64,000 nucleotides of DNA from Scilla litardierei (Eukaryota > Streptophyta > Magnoliopsida > Asparagales > Asparagaceae), in contig CM061132.1 in assembly GCA_030789695.1 (NCBI GenBank), positions 148,932,597 to 148,996,596 on the forward strand, written 5' to 3'. A model generated the notes under the pieces. That model had not been told where the DNA came from. It saw only the letters and a list, made by a program, of their open reading frames with translations, and ran no database searches. Both the position numbers and the translations under genes were made by a program. Of this stretch, positions 24,172-34,848 are shown one piece after another. How positions within the stretch are numbered: position 1 is the stretch's first letter; each line of letters begins with the position of its first letter.

Positions 24172-24189
24172 TGGTGGCCCATGCAGGTC
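24172..24189 (+). promoter_or_regulatory. Primer-binding site, tRNA-Ile type (Gypsy-2)
   Basis: TGGTGGCCCATGCAGGTC, 8 nt after the LTR end. It is identical in sequence and spacing to Gypsy-1. Confidence 0.85.
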
Positions 24190-26295
24190 CACTTTGCATC
24201 TGCAGAATAACGGAACAACAATAATGATAACAACGTCCATTTAAATATTCGGAACATTCAAGTCATGAATTGAGTGTAACATGAAGGTTTTCCTTGTCTT
24301 AGATGGTAGGAAGACCTGGATAGACGTCTATGTTTGATAGTCAGGTGCATTCGTCAAGATTTAGTTGTACCCGTCTTAGGTTGCCTTAGTAGTCTCTCAC
24401 CCAGCCCTGACCATATTAGATTCCTAGAGCTTTTCCTTTAGTCGTTCGCCTGGGTTCATCAAATTTTGGGCCCAGCAGAACGTAATCTTGATACTCTTAG
24501 GACCCTTCCCTGAGACCTCTATTACATTCTAGTCCATTAGAGAGTCTTAGCGCTAAGTTTTTCTGATCCCTAGTTGGCCCGATGATTTAAAACCACTGAT
24601 CTTTCTCATTTTCCTAATCATTGCACTTCTGTATTATCGACCGTAGAATTCCATCATAGCTTTTCATGAATCATATCCTAGGCGTATTTATGTATCAATC
24701 ATGCTATCATATTCTTTGCCCTCGAATCACGTGATCGCCTCATGACGATTATCGTTAATTTTCGGATCTTCTCCATTGCAAATCTTGATTCCTCTAAAAA
24801 GTATTTTCGATTTTCCTAACTAAATTCTTCGCTTAGTTTAATTTCTTTGAAAACCACTTATTATATAATTAAATTTTTTGCTTTTCGGTTGAGTTAAAAT
24901 TCTTTCTTAGATTTTGAAGTCTTCTTGGTCGTAAATTTTAAATACTATATTGTAACCATTTTCTAACCTATATCTTCCGTATTTCGGTTTTAAAACTTTA
25001 ATACCATTTTGATAATTCAATATATCTTCCTTCCTTTCTATACTACTAAGTTTATTATTTTTAACCACTTACCGTACATACTGCTAGAAAATTATTCTAA
25101 GCTAAGTAGAACTTCAATATCTTTATATATATCAGTTCTAAGTTCATCGTACTCATACTTCAAAAAAAATCTTTGTATAAATCTATTTTCTTTTGCAAAC
25201 GAATCACTATCTCACCCTACTCTTTATTTCTTCGTCTAACACTTTTTCCGTGTTTTAAAAATTTACCGTTTGCTCGCTATTTCTACATATTGTTATAAGG
25301 ATACATACATATATGATATCATATTTCACACATGTCTTTCTTTCACCTAATTAATTATTTAGAGCAATATTTTCGTCCCACCCAACCAGCTATCTCCTTA
25401 TCCTCGCCTTAACGGAACTCGTTCTTTCCGACCTTGTTTCGTTACGCTTTTGGTTTTGGTCTCCTTTCTATCGTATAGACATTAGTGCTTGTCGTTGCTT
25501 GTGTCAACTCTAGTTTAGTAGTGGGCCCATTGATTTTTGTGATGTCGTCGTGGTGCATGTATCTAGGTAAAGTGTCAGGACCCGTATGAGTGTGCTACCT
25601 TTAGGATATTAATGATTGTCTCTTGTGTTATATATGTATACTCAGTGTTATTCGTGATATATGTATGAAGTTGTAGAATGATAGTACTTATATATGTGTG
25701 GATAGCTATACCACTTTAGGGATGTCTGCGTGTATTAGATCTAGTGTTGGAGTATCTACTAGCGGAGTATGTGGTTTGAAGATACCTGTAAATGCTTGAA
25801 ATAATATACTAGTAAGTCATGTGCATGTTAAGTTTGATGATAATAGGTATACTTATAGTTAAGTGTGCATGCCTATTGTATGATCTGTATGTTGGTATGT
25901 GTGAGCGTGTTCTCGTATGTAGATATGTACTTACTATATGAATATGAGTGATATACGTACGGTAATAGGGTTATAAATTTTGTTTGGTATTGCTTGCCTT
26001 TATGGGATGTTGTGCATGTATACCATGAGGTATACATGATTATTGTATGTCTTAACTAGGTATGGATAAGTATATGTATTAGTATACTAATTATAAGTAT
26101 ATTGCTATGGTGTGAATATAATAAATGTTTGTAACTATACGAAGTATGCATATATGGGATAGTGTATTTTGATTGTATACGTGTGTTGATGTTTGTAATA
26201 TTATTATAGCGTGTAAAGTGATTGCATTATGTGGGTTACTTGACTAAATATAAAGTGTGATTGATATTATGGTATGTATGTGGTGACGTTGGTAG

Positions 26296-26332
<37 letters not shown>
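26296..26332. repeat. (CA)n(TA)n microsatellite
   Basis: About 14 CA units run into TA units immediately left of the palindrome. Confidence 0.95.
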
Positions 26333-26333
<1 letters not shown>

Positions 26334-26338
26334 CAAAA

Positions 26339-26740
26339 AAATGTGCCTGAGGTTGACCTCAGGCAGAATTACCTGAGGTCAACCACTCTGTCCGGATGTT
26401 GTAGGTATTTTTTTTGAAATTTTTTTTGCAGTAGGTAGATATACTTGTTATGTAGCTCCCCACAAAATTTCAGCTGAATCCGACACCGTTTGAGCCTCCG
26501 TTCATCGATTTCAAAAACGTTGCGCAAAACTGTCCAGAATTCTGGACAGTTTTGCGCAACGTTTTTGAAATCGATGAACGGAGGCTCAAACGGTGTCGGA
26601 TTGAGCTGAAATTTTGTGGGGAGCTACATAACAAGTATATCTACCTACTGCAAAAAAAATTTCAAAAAAAATACCTACAACATCCGGACAGAGTGGTTGA
26701 CCTCAGGTAATTCTGCCTGAGGTCAACCTCAGGCACATTT
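26339..26740. repeat. 402-bp nearly perfect palindrome (foldback MITE candidate)
   Basis: Arms of about 200 bp meet at the EcoRI-like centre CCAGAATTCTGG (centre 26539/26540) with no spacer. Pairing is in register from 26339/26740 inward, and only one arm mismatch (near 26476) was seen by eye. Each end has its own hairpin TGCCTGAGGT-TG-ACCTCAGGCA. It sits between CA/TA and TA microsatellites. No transposase is present. The transposon family is undetermined, and the target duplication is masked by the TA repeats. Confidence 0.92.

Positions 26741-26743
<3 letters not shown>

Positions 26744-26803
<60 letters not shown>
26744..26803. repeat. (TA)n microsatellite
   Basis: About 29 TA units directly right of the palindrome. 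Confidence 0.96.
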
Positions 26804-26806
<3 letters not shown>

Positions 26807-27804
26807 GTGTGGTGTGTTGGTATATGTATAAATATCGTGTTATGTATATAGAGTATTCTGGTATGGGTTTTGAGTTTCACTCAAGCTTGAGTGTGTATAC
26901 TCCAAGTATATTGTTACATATGTCTGTGGTTTGCGTGTAGTACTATGAATATGGTAATGGATGATGTATGTATAGCGATAGGATTGGTTGTGTCTGGTTG
27001 TGTTACACACATGATTGTGAGTGGCTATACCATTATATAATTATAGGTGTTGGTCTTGTAGTATACTTATTTACTAAGATTTTACATGTTTGAATGTATG
27101 TATGCTAGCTAAACTAGGTGAAGATGTGCTAAGTATATAGTGATATGAGTGGCATGTGTGAATGATATGTTAGCGTGTGTGGGCGTGCACCATGCACGGG
27201 TAAGTATGTGCTTAGTTATAGGTATTTGTGACTATGGTATATGTGGTGGGACTTGAATATAGTTATAGGACTGTATGTGATGGGAATATATGATGAAGTA
27301 TCCGCGTATACTTGAATAACTATATATTTGAGAAATTATAGTAGTGGTGAATGTATATTAGATATAATGAACTTGATTTAATAATAGTATGGTGTGATTA
27401 CATGTGTTGATGTGTTTGGTGTTGGATGTATACTAGGAGATATTAGGGAGTAGTAAATCCATGTTTGTTTTGTGCATAGGTAGTTATCTATACGTGAGCA
27501 CTATGATCGTATTTGCTAATGTAAAACTATTTTGTGTATATATGTGTACATTGGTTATGATAAATGAGTGATAGTTATATAAGGATGTATGTGACTATAT
27601 GAATGATTGAAGTATGTGTACGATTTTGACTGTCTATGATAGGTATAAGTATAGAGTGTGCATATGTATACATGTTTGTAGTATTAATGTTTGACTATCT
27701 AGTGCATATATAAGCACTTGTAGTGACTATACCTGGTTGAATTATAGTGTGATGTGATTGGGGTAGTTACTAGAATGGCTAGTATGTATGTTATTCTTAG
27801 TTAG

Positions 27805-27842
27805 AAAGTCCGAGGACGGACTTTATTTTAAGGTTGGTAGGA
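27805..27842 (+). promoter_or_regulatory. Gypsy-2 3' hairpin and polypurine tract
   Basis: Hairpin AAAGTCCG / CGGACTTT with loop AGGA (27805-27824), then TTATTTTAAGG and a purine-rich GGTAGGA run abutting the LTR at 27843. Compared with Gypsy-1, the fourth stem pair is G-C in place of T-A, a compensatory change. Confidence 0.75.
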
Positions 27843-30680
27843 TGTCACGGTCGCTTTTCGCTCGTATGTTTTTCGTGCGCGTACTTTTGTTCGTACGCAT
27901 ATTTATTTCGACCTCTTCTTGTATCCGAACCGTACGATGTGATATGCCGTTGTGACTCTCTGGAAGAGTACTTATTTGTGGGATTTTTCATGAACGTCAT
28001 TTCACGGCTCATTCTCCCACAAATTAGCTTTGTTTGAAGATGTGTCGTAGCTTTCACCTTCGTCGTTAGATCTTTTTATTTTTAGTTCTGATTTCTGTTA
28101 CCCTAGCCCATGATCGATCATCGTAGTCTCGAACCTCTCATCGACACGGTCGTCCCAATATTTTTATTATATTTTTCGAAAGCCGTTTAATTGGCCTTTC
28201 GCACTAATCACTTTCAATCTGTTTTTAACCCAAGCTTATCCCTAATTAAATCTAGTTAACCTAACCACCTTGGAATCCCATGTTTCACATGTCTTTTTCC
28301 CTAGCTATTCGACACTCTCTATTAAACTAATTCTACCCCCTCCATCTCACATTCTCTCTCCCACTTTTCCCTAAATCTACCCTTTTCAACACCCAAATAG
28401 CTAATACACTAGGTTTTCACTTTCTCACGTATGAATCAATTCTCAGCCGCCAGCCCCTTGGGAGCACAACTCATGCGCGCTGGCCCTTCCCCATCTCTAT
28501 GGCCTGCTCTTCCTCCCTCCGGCCAACCACCCCGCCCGGCCATCTTCTCCGGCCAAGACCGCCGGCCCTCCTCCCTGCAAACCGCGCGCAGCCCCCCTTT
28601 TTGCTGCCGCTTGCGCTGTCCAGCGCCTGGAAACCGCGTAGCCCCTTTGCCGCACCGCCCAGGCCGATCTCCGGCCACCACTCACCCCATCTCCCCCATC
28701 TCCGGTACCCCATTAATGGCGCACCCCATCTCGCCTATCAAACACTCAACAGCCTCTACACAAGCTGCATACCCTTCTTCCCAAAAAAAAGAAACTGCCG
28801 CCCATCCCTATACTCCGGCCGCTCCCTCCCTCGAGTTGCCGGCAACCTCCCCTTTTGTCGCACTTCCCCAAAACATGACTCTCCGGCCAGCCCTCAATTC
28901 AGTCCTTACCGCATAAACAATTGCCGCAACCCTCCTTGGCCGAAATCCCCTCAAAACAACCCTAACCCTACAAACTGCCGAGCGCCACATATCAGCCCCT
29001 CTCTCTGTGCTGTTTCCACGCACAACTCGAGGTAGGCCGTAGAACACACTGCCCGCTGTCTTCGTCTTCCCAACGCCGTAAAACGTCGTACGGTTGTTCC
29101 CCCTTGCGTCGCTGTTCGGTGATCGTGCCGCTACCCGGCTGATCGTCGTTCATTGTCGCTGTCGTCTGCCGTTGACACTGATCACTGCCGTGCAGTGGAT
29201 CATCGCACGCTTCTGTTAATTCAACCCCTGACGTCGCTACCCGACGTCAGTGTAGCTCTCGCATCGTGTTAAGGTATACCTGAATCGTAGGAACCCACAC
29301 CTGCATGTTAACAAGATAAAAACTGTGTTTTCATTGCTTTGGTAACTCACTAATTGAAGATTAGTAATATGGGTTGTAGGCTGGGCGTTGATTGAACACA
29401 TAGGAAGTTCTGGACCTCTCTGATCTATGATTGCAGTACGTCTCTTTCAGGCAAGTGAAATTTGCACAGTAATTTGTGAGGCCATGTTTTAGGCCATTTT
29501 GTAAAATTGTGTAAAAGAGACTAGGCGATGAAATGATAATCGCCTATACGCCACTTTTGATCTAGTTTGACAACGCTAGATCCGACACCTTTACCATGCT
29601 ATCATTTCATGCCGCATGTCACGTTTACTTTCAAATTAACTATACGCACTTTTTATCTGATTATTGCCATGTTCATGCATTTCGCCATGTCATTTCATGC
29701 ATTGATTGTATTTCTATATATGCGTAGCACACGCTACCTTAAAATTGCAAGCTGCGACGAGTAGGATCTTGATTCCTACATCATGTATTGAGGCTTGTTG
29801 CACCCCTATGCCAAGTGAAAACACTTCTTGAATCATGATCCAGAAGATGAGTGCCAGTCCATATACTAAAAACACTTCATGGCTCGTGATCCAGAAGATG
29901 AGCGCCAGTCCATATACTAAAAACACTTCCTGGCTCGTGGTCCAGAAGATGGACGCCAGTCCATATACTAAAAACACTTCCTGGCTCGTGATCCAGAAGA
30001 TGGGCGCCAGTCCATACACACGTGAAATAGTGATTCGTAGTTTTCTGCTACGACGTGCTTGCTTGTTATCATCATGTTCATTTAACTGTTGCATTCATTA
30101 AATTAACGTGCCATATCATCATTATTTTAGAACTGCTAGGCTGCATTTATCTTATACCTGCTGTGCCTTACGTTTCCTTGCATAAAAGTCTCCTTTTCCC
30201 TCTTTGGAGATTTTTGCTGACATGTGTCCTTTTCTCTTTGGGTGTCACATGTCAGATTTGAGTCTGAGTAGTTGCTGAGGACGACAGCTTGCTGACGTCC
30301 AGTTCGAGGACACCGGAGTCCTTCCCTAAGTCTCAGTTAGTGACTCTCTTTAGTTGTTGTTTACATTCTTAGTAGTTGTTGTTAGGTTGTTCGGTGCTTA
30401 GCACCATTTCTTGTTATAGTTTCGGCCATACTTGGGCCTTTTTCTCGGACTCTGTACTTTTCGTTATGACTCTCTGTATGTTTGGAATAAAATCTGTGGA
30501 TGTTGAATGTTGGGTAATTTTATTTTCTATCCTTCTTTATTACTGTTGTTTCGTTGTAATGCAAAGAATCTGCTAATGCAATATGTTACCAGATGCTTAT
30601 CAGACTGTAGCTTCACAGCTCCAAGTTTGAGCGGACCTTCTCACGTCTCGCCTTCCATACTTAGGAAGCAGGGCGTGACA
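27843..30680 (+). repeat. Gypsy-2 3' LTR (2,838 bp)
   Basis: TG at 27843, CA at 30680. A proline-rich frame at 28431-28916 is open here but broken in the other LTR, so it is probably not a gene. Confidence 0.93.
29817..30020 (+). repeat. 51-bp tandem repeat, four units (3' LTR)
   Basis: Same array as 23297-23500, again with four units. Point differences fall mostly within units, so the array was already present before the element inserted. Confidence 0.88.
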
Positions 30681-30789
30681 CACACACACACACGAAACAA
30701 TAGGTAAACAACTAGAATTAATATGTATTTAATTGATGCACAAAAACCTAGGTTTCATATCCAAACAATAGGATTCTGTGTGTGTACTA

Positions 30790-31050
30790 GTCGACTAAAC
30801 AGACCACAGCTGACTATATTTGATATAGGGTTTAACTCTTGTTTGGCTGAGGAGTTAGTCGACCAGAGTGTAAGGTTAAGTCGACTAATTTATTAATTAG
30901 GCTACTAGCTGACATACTATAATCAACTAGCCTAATTGGTTGAAACAGGCTCTGGGCTCTGGAATTTCTATTTGACTAGAGTACATTTTCTAGTTGCTAG
31001 CCATAGCCTATTTGACTAGATGATGAGCACTAATCGACTAGAACTAGACA
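30790..31050 (+). repeat. Cluster of TAGTCGACTA-like palindromic motifs in LTR C3
   Basis: At least seven variants, including agtcgactaa, agtcgaccag, agtcgactaatt, tttgactaga and aatcgactag, lie within 260 bp. The minus-strand LTR C4 has a similar group at about 51210-51370 (gtagtcgactcc and variants). Confidence 0.65.
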
Positions 31051-32030
31051 TTGCAATTTACTCTACTAGCTGTTTGTAGACGCTGGGAAGGGTTTTTTTT
31101 TGGGTATTTTCTCACCCAAGTTTTCTTCTCTATATATGGAGATGACCTCAGATCATTTGGGTAAGATTATGAATGAACTAAGATGAAAAAGAAAAGGAAA
31201 AAGAAAAGGGAAAAACCAAAACCCTTCAAAACTCTAGCTCTCTTTCTCCAATCTTTTGAGCTTTTCTTCTACTCTCACAATGATCAATTCTATAGAGTAG
31301 AGACCCATTTTCCTAGCCACTTCATAGACAAAGTTTCATCTTCAAGGTTTAGGTAAAGTGTAAATCTTTGCTCTCAAAGTTGTTACCTAAAGTGTGAGGT
31401 GGTGATGAAAATTCTTAAGCGTGAGGTGGTGATAATCCTCAAGTGTGAGGTGATGGAAATCCTCTTGGTGAAGAGGTGGATGTAAAATCCTCTAAGGAAA
31501 GAGGTTGTGTAAAATCCTCATTATAGGTGTGGTGATTGTAAAATCCTCAGGTGTTGAGGTGGTGTACTATTGTTCCATTGAAGGAAATTAACAGTGGAAC
31601 TCCAAGTTAGACTTGGGATTGGATATAGACCTGGATGGCTTCTCCAGGATAAACTACCATGTTTGTGACTGTCTATTTTGGTTTGCATTTTCTATACTCT
31701 ATCTCGCTTTGTCTTGTACTTGTGCTAATATTTTCACTGCTTATATTGTTGCAATATACAGTTATTGATTAAGATTTAATTAGGTAACTGTAATTGAAAT
31801 CTTAGATAGAATTCTAGAAGATTTGTTTTAAATTTGCTAAATACTATTCACTCCATCTAGTGTTTTACTTGCTATCTCCAGGATCCAACAAGAAGGTGCA
31901 GCGTGCTTATCATTTTCCATAAAGCACTTTTGAGTTAAAATACCTCCAAGGCCTACATTTACATGGCCACGTGAGGTTTATATCGTTAGAAAACCAAATA
32001 CATATAGCCCTCGTCTTAGCTTTCGATTTT

Positions 32031-32793
32031 GGGCGTTACTTTGCGAACAGACCATTTTGCTCAGCGCACCTTAACTTTTTTTGAAAAATAACAAAAATAC
32101 TATTTTCAAAAACTTTGATATACACACGCAAAAATTACTCCGCACATAGAACAAATTACTCACTGCGCACGTCCGTCTCAAAAAAATTACTCCGCGTACA
32201 TACGAAATTACTCACCATGCACATCCCACAATTTCTTCTTACTTTTATAAATATTTTGCTCATCTTCTCTCCATCAATTAAGAAAGATAATTAAATAATA
32301 CATGCTTAAATTTTTTGTTTAAAGGTAATCAACGATAATAAAATGTAATCAAAGAATACATCCCACCTCCACAGCCCTCCTTCCCCCTTTGCCTGACCCA
32401 CCCCCCTTCCCCTCCGCCCGTCCCCAGCCCCCTCCGCACAGCCCGCTCCCCCCGCCCCGGCCCCATCCTCCCCATTGCCTCCCCAGCCCCAGCCCCCAGC
32501 CCCCTCCCCAGCCCCTCCGCCCCTCTCCGCCCCAGCCTCCTACTAATTACTTAATTAACTAATTACATTCAGTCCTCACTAATTACTTAAGTTGTTGAGC
32601 AAAAATTAAGTGATTTGTGAATTGAGTGATTTTGAATTAAGTGATACGTGAACTTGATGGAATTTTCAACAATCCGGCAGGCATGTGTACCGAGCGAAAA
32701 CTTGTTTTTTCAAAAAATACATTGGATGTGCACCGAGTATTTTTTAAGCGGCATGTGCGATGAGCAAAATGGTCGGTTCGCAAAGTGACACCG
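32031..32793. mobile_element. Mutator-type MITE, 763 bp, TSD TTCGATTTT
   Basis: Terminal inverted repeats of about 40 bp: left GGGCGTTACTTTGCGAAC..., right (reverse complement) CGGTGTCACTTTGCGAAC..., both continuing into GACCATTTTGCTCA. An exact 9-bp target duplication (32022-32030 and 32794-32802) fits Mutator-like elements. It has no coding capacity. The middle holds a very C-rich run (about 32366-32545) and short repeats of 'attactc'. Confidence 0.85.
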
Positions 32794-32802
32794 TTCGATT
32801 TT

Positions 32803-33465
32803 CAGTAAAAAGGCAGACTTATAATAACTTCAAAGCTGTGACGTAGTGATGTCAACTTGTCACCGAGAATTACCTTGCGAGAGGCGAATTAGACCTTCGA
32901 CCGACCCCCATGACACTTGTGGAATGACACTGTCATGAATGAACTTGTCGATGTACATTGCCCATGCATCGTGGGAGTGATTAAGTAGCATATGTTTCCT
33001 TTGATGTTGTGTATGCTACTAAATTAATGTTTGGTGAGTGATGGCTTTCAGTTGTCTCTCTCATGTGTGGTTGAGAGGAGAGGCTTTGGGAGGGATGGTT
33101 GTTCTATGTGAGCGCGAGGATAGATTATAATGAGATGAGAGTTCTCTTGAGAGGAGGCGTTGGAAGAAGCATTTGATTCATGAAGACATAGTAGTAACCT
33201 TCAACCAGGCAAACAGAATCATCAATTATCAATTTTCTATACTTTGTCTATATCAATAGCTAATTTGGCAAAAATACAGGAGGCCCACACATGTTCTTTT
33301 TTCAAATTTCTGCAGTAAGTTCACCAACATATCTTTTGCTATAAAGGGTATTTACAATCAATGTCCAAAACATGACTGAATGCTATTGCAATGAAAATGC
33401 ATACATGCACCTATGTATTTCCTCCGAGTTTGCATGTAGAGAACCGAGCTGAAACTAGGCGCAAA
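32803..33465. other. 3' flank of the CSC1-like gene
   Basis: No coding frame. For minus-strand transcripts the part nearest 33465 should be the 3' untranslated region. Nothing else was recognised. Confidence 0.5.
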
Positions 33466-33615
33466 TCAAGCTGACACCAACGGTTGTGTAGAGGATGAGT
33501 CTCCAGGAAAACTAACTGGTTGCATCCAAGGAGGCTGGTATGCGTTAACCGCCGCATCTCGATTGTCTGCCAACAGACCCTCCGCTTCATCACGGTCGTC
33601 GTTTGCCATCGCCGT
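33466..33615 (-). CDS. CSC1-like/OSCA (HYP1-like) last coding exon
   Basis: Terminal exon of an OSCA/CSC1-like protein, a family of plasma-membrane channels gated by osmotic or mechanical stress. A TTAG acceptor precedes ACG at 33615, and 49 codons run to TGA at 33466-33468. The segment DEAEGLLADNRDAAVNAY followed by QPPWMQPVSF and the end TQPLVSA matches the usual HYP1-type tail (acidic stretch, 'AY-PPW', short serine-rich end). Phase 0 agrees with the preceding exon ending at 34849. The C-terminus is predicted to be cytosolic. Assignment rests on recalled family sequence. Confidence 0.75.
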   Translation of the reverse strand, partial: TAMANDDRDEAEGLLADNRDAAVNAYQPPWMQPVSFPGDSSSTQPLVSA

Positions 33616-34848
33616 CTAATGACATGACACATGTAGCAACATGATTAGATTGAAACAATTGTTGTGTAGTTCTACTTTTGAGACACCTCTGCATCAGTTT
33701 ATGCACAATACAGAATAAAACGTCAGAAGTTTCAAGAGGCAATATAGCATTAGGAGAAACTCGGTTATTCTAGCCCAACAAGGATATATTTGCAAGCTGC
33801 CTCAGTGGGAAGCTTCAATACATGTTGTCTCTCGGTCAAATTAAAAAAAGACAAAGTGATGAATCAAAAAGGTTCGAATTTGCTACATCTATTTGGTTGA
33901 TGTATCCTCTGCTAACACTAGAATTGAAGAAGAAAACCGCTTTCCTTTATGTTCTTTTCCCATGTTCCCATATGTTTCGTATGCTTAATGTTTGGGCTCT
34001 TGTGCAAAATAGCATGACGAATGCCACAGAAAAGAAAATATGGACATAGACTGCACAAGATAAAGTTGTTTGTACTTTGTAGTTTCCTTTGTTGGAATTA
34101 TGGACTTCATACCATGTATATATATAGTAAATGCATTTGGGTGTGTGGACGCACACGATTGCATTAATTATCACATATTTATTACTGAATATGATTTAAG
34201 GACCTAAATGTCATAATCTAATAAAGTTTAATGGTCCTACTCATCTAATAATTAGTGTGGGGGCTTATTTGCAAATGTGTGGAATTTCTGGGGTAAGTAC
34301 TAATTTATGATGGACTAATTAGTAAAAACCCACTTCTATAAATAAAAGAGGATGGTCCCTTGTTGTGGTACGCTATTTTTCTTTTTCTCCTTGCGCTCTT
34401 TTACTTAGAGATATTGCGTAAGAGAAAAACAAAGAAGAATGGCTTCCCATCTCACTCTCTTTGTATTCGTACAAACAACAAGATCAAGACCCAGATTTCT
34501 CTTCTTTCGCAAGGATTCTGGTAATTTTCCGCATTCATTCTTTTCAAACATTCTCCAGGCAAAGTGATTTCATGAATTTCTAAGTTCTTTCATCCTTCTC
34601 TCTTTTTACACTTTTCTCAGAGCATAAGCATTTTCTAGTGACTGAACTGAAAAGCTTACCAACAAAAAATGGTCGCCTGCCATGGAAGAAAACGTTACCA
34701 GATATTTACTATCAATATGTATCTTGTAAAGCATAACTAGCCAGCATCCCATGATCAAGAGATAATAAACATATTTATAAGATGCTTAGATTAAGTATCA
34801 TCTACTAATCGGAAACATGGTTGAATTACTTGCAGAAGCTGTGTGTAC
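33616..34848 (-). other. Intron of the CSC1-like gene (1.2 kb)
   Basis: Lies between donor GAG|GTACAC at 34849/34848 and acceptor TTAG|ACG at 33616/33615. It contains a probable solo LTR (34090-34592) and otherwise A+T-rich sequence with no gene seen. Confidence 0.7.
34090..34592 (+). mobile_element. Probable short copia solo LTR, TSD TCCTT
   Basis: Begins TGTTGGAATTATGG, ends TTCTTTCA, and is flanked by TCCTT on both sides (34085-34089 and 34593-34597). A TATA-like box ctataaataaaagagg lies near 34336, followed by pyrimidine-rich sequence as in copia LTRs. There is no second copy here to confirm the ends. Confidence 0.45.

Larger units (their letters stand above)
24190..27804 (+). other. 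Gypsy-2 interior, non-coding
   Basis: A+T-rich, with long 'tatgtatg/gtgtat' stretches from 25600 on. No gag, protease or RT motif was found in any frame. It holds a CA/TA microsatellite, the 402-bp palindrome at 26339 and a long TA tract. About 24250-25400 has diffuse weakly pyrimidine-rich sequence with no recognised function. Confidence 0.8.
21315..30680 (+). mobile_element. Gypsy-2: non-coding LARD-like gypsy derivative, TSD CACAC
   Basis: LTRs of 2,849 and 2,838 bp (TGTCACGGTCGC to GGGG/GGGC-TGACA ends) flank a 3,679-bp interior with no recognisable gag or pol. The exact target duplication is CACAC (21310-21314 and 30681-30685). The primer-binding site, hairpin, polypurine tract and LTR end match those of Gypsy-1, so a chromovirus of that type probably mobilises it. 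It resembles large retrotransposon derivatives (LARDs). The LTRs differ more than those of Gypsy-1, so it is older. Confidence 0.9.
20991..31890 (+). mobile_element. SIRE-type copia solo LTR C3, split by a gypsy derivative
   Basis: Begins TGTTGAGTATT with 'tgttttaatgatgag' 26 bases in. It ends 'aatactattcactccatctag' ... 'ggatccaaca'. The exact target duplication is AGAAG (20986-20990 and 31891-31895). LTR sequence is present at 20991-21314 and 30686-31890, about 1.5 kb in all. No internal region is attached, so it is a solo LTR formed by recombination. The 9.4-kb element at 21315-30680 is inserted at a CACAC site. Confidence 0.88.

Noticed and set aside
26339..26740. Palindrome as a transcription terminator or replication origin
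   Set aside because: Length, terminal sub-hairpins and its site in a non-coding retroelement fit a foldback transposon better.
28431..28916. 161-codon proline-rich frame in the Gypsy-2 3' LTR
   Set aside because: The same region of the 5' LTR (about 21903-22390) is broken by a stop and shifts, there are several open frames on both strands, and the composition is C-rich; an artefact of composition.
32366..32545. C-rich tract as a CpG-island promoter
   Set aside because: It is mainly CCCC/CCTCC repeats inside a MITE, with no gene start nearby.
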